Source of the DNA: Lachnospiraceae bacterium UBA7480
GTDB taxonomy: Bacteria > Bacillota > Clostridia > Lachnospirales > Lachnospiraceae
Reading direction: 5' to 3'
Assembly (NCBI GenBank): GCA_002479655.1
Contig: DLOQ01000179.1
Coordinates: 1 to 7,450, forward strand
Length of the DNA: 7,450 nucleotides
Shown in pieces: positions 7,282-7,450 of the stretch (position 1 is the stretch's first letter; each line of letters begins with the position of its first letter). Below the pieces are notes generated by a model that was not told the origin of the DNA, did no database searches, and saw only the letters and a list, made by a program, of their open reading frames with translations. The position numbers and the translations under genes were made by a program.

Positions 7282-7450
7282 CGGACTCTCCTTTTGTTTT
7301 TATAGTCACTTGCGCAAAGTATAACTCATTCGTTTTAACGTAAATATCATATGTATTTTATACTAAAATCAAAGAATTTACAAGCCCATCTTTAGGATTT
7401 AGCACTATATTTCTTTGAGAGTTAATTATACTCCCTATTTAGTCAAGTGT
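7282..7450. other. AT-rich intergenic region upstream of the operon
   Basis: This 169-nt stretch runs to the right edge and contains no credible gene. It holds the Hpt ribosome binding site, the candidate promoter, an interrupted dyad at 7341-7360 and an 8-bp palindrome TTGCGCAA at 7310-7317. I saw no riboswitch or terminator in it. Confidence 0.6.
7355..7383 (-). promoter_or_regulatory. Candidate housekeeping-sigma promoter for the operon
   Basis: On the minus strand, TTGTAA (7378-7383) and TAAAAT (7355-7360) are separated by 17 nt. They match the -35 and -10 consensus at 4 of 6 and 5 of 6 positions. The site is about 75 nt upstream of the first start codon in a strongly AT-rich stretch, where chance matches are common, so support is modest. 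It would leave a leader of about 65-70 nt before the Hpt gene. Confidence 0.4.

Noticed and set aside
7310..7317. Perfect 8-bp palindrome TTGCGCAA in the operon leader
   Set aside because: It is short, and the flanking bases do not extend the symmetry well. It could be chance, and I cannot tie it to a known regulator.
7425..7446. Consensus-like TTGACT and TATAAT on the minus strand at the right edge
   Set aside because: The two hexamers are only 10 nt apart, far from the usual 16-18, so they cannot work together. A partner for TATAAT at the normal distance would fall beyond the window edge.

Overview
The window holds six genes, all on the minus strand, packed as one apparent operon that is read from right to left. 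Moderate base composition, AAGGAG/GGGAG-type ribosome binding sites, TTG starts, a predicted lipoprotein with no sign of an outer membrane, and the style of the hybrid kinase all suggest a Gram-positive member of the Clostridia, most likely a Lachnospiraceae-type gut bacterium. That assignment is an inference from sequence style, not from a marker gene.

Layout in transcription order: an AT-rich upstream region with a candidate promoter (7282-7450); a free-standing Hpt phosphotransfer protein (6907-7281); a soluble PAS histidine kinase without a receiver (5399-6850); a response regulator whose output domain looks like a degenerate HD-GYP (4371-5402); a membrane hybrid histidine kinase with a Cache-like extracellular sensor and two tandem receivers (1711-4311); an extracellular solute-binding protein with no permease beside it (384-1730); and the first 121 codons of a CheR-type methyltransferase that runs off the left edge (1-363). 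Gaps are 56 nt, a 4-nt overlap, 59 nt, a 20-nt overlap and 20 nt. No terminator is visible between genes.

Together the genes supply the parts of a multistep phosphorelay: two kinase cores, three receivers, one Hpt and an extracellular binding protein that could present a ligand to the membrane kinase. No DNA-binding output domain occurs in the window. The only output-like domain is an HD-GYP fold that has lost nearly all recognisable metal-binding residues, so the signal probably ends in a protein-protein interaction or in a gene outside the window. The cheR gene points to a link with chemosensory adaptation. The most notable points are the catalytically dead-looking HD-GYP, a possible pseudo-Hpt at the C-terminus of the PAS kinase (Asn where the phospho-accepting His would be), and the orphan binding protein translationally coupled to the hybrid kinase.

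No RNA genes, insertion sequences, CRISPR arrays or long repeats were seen.
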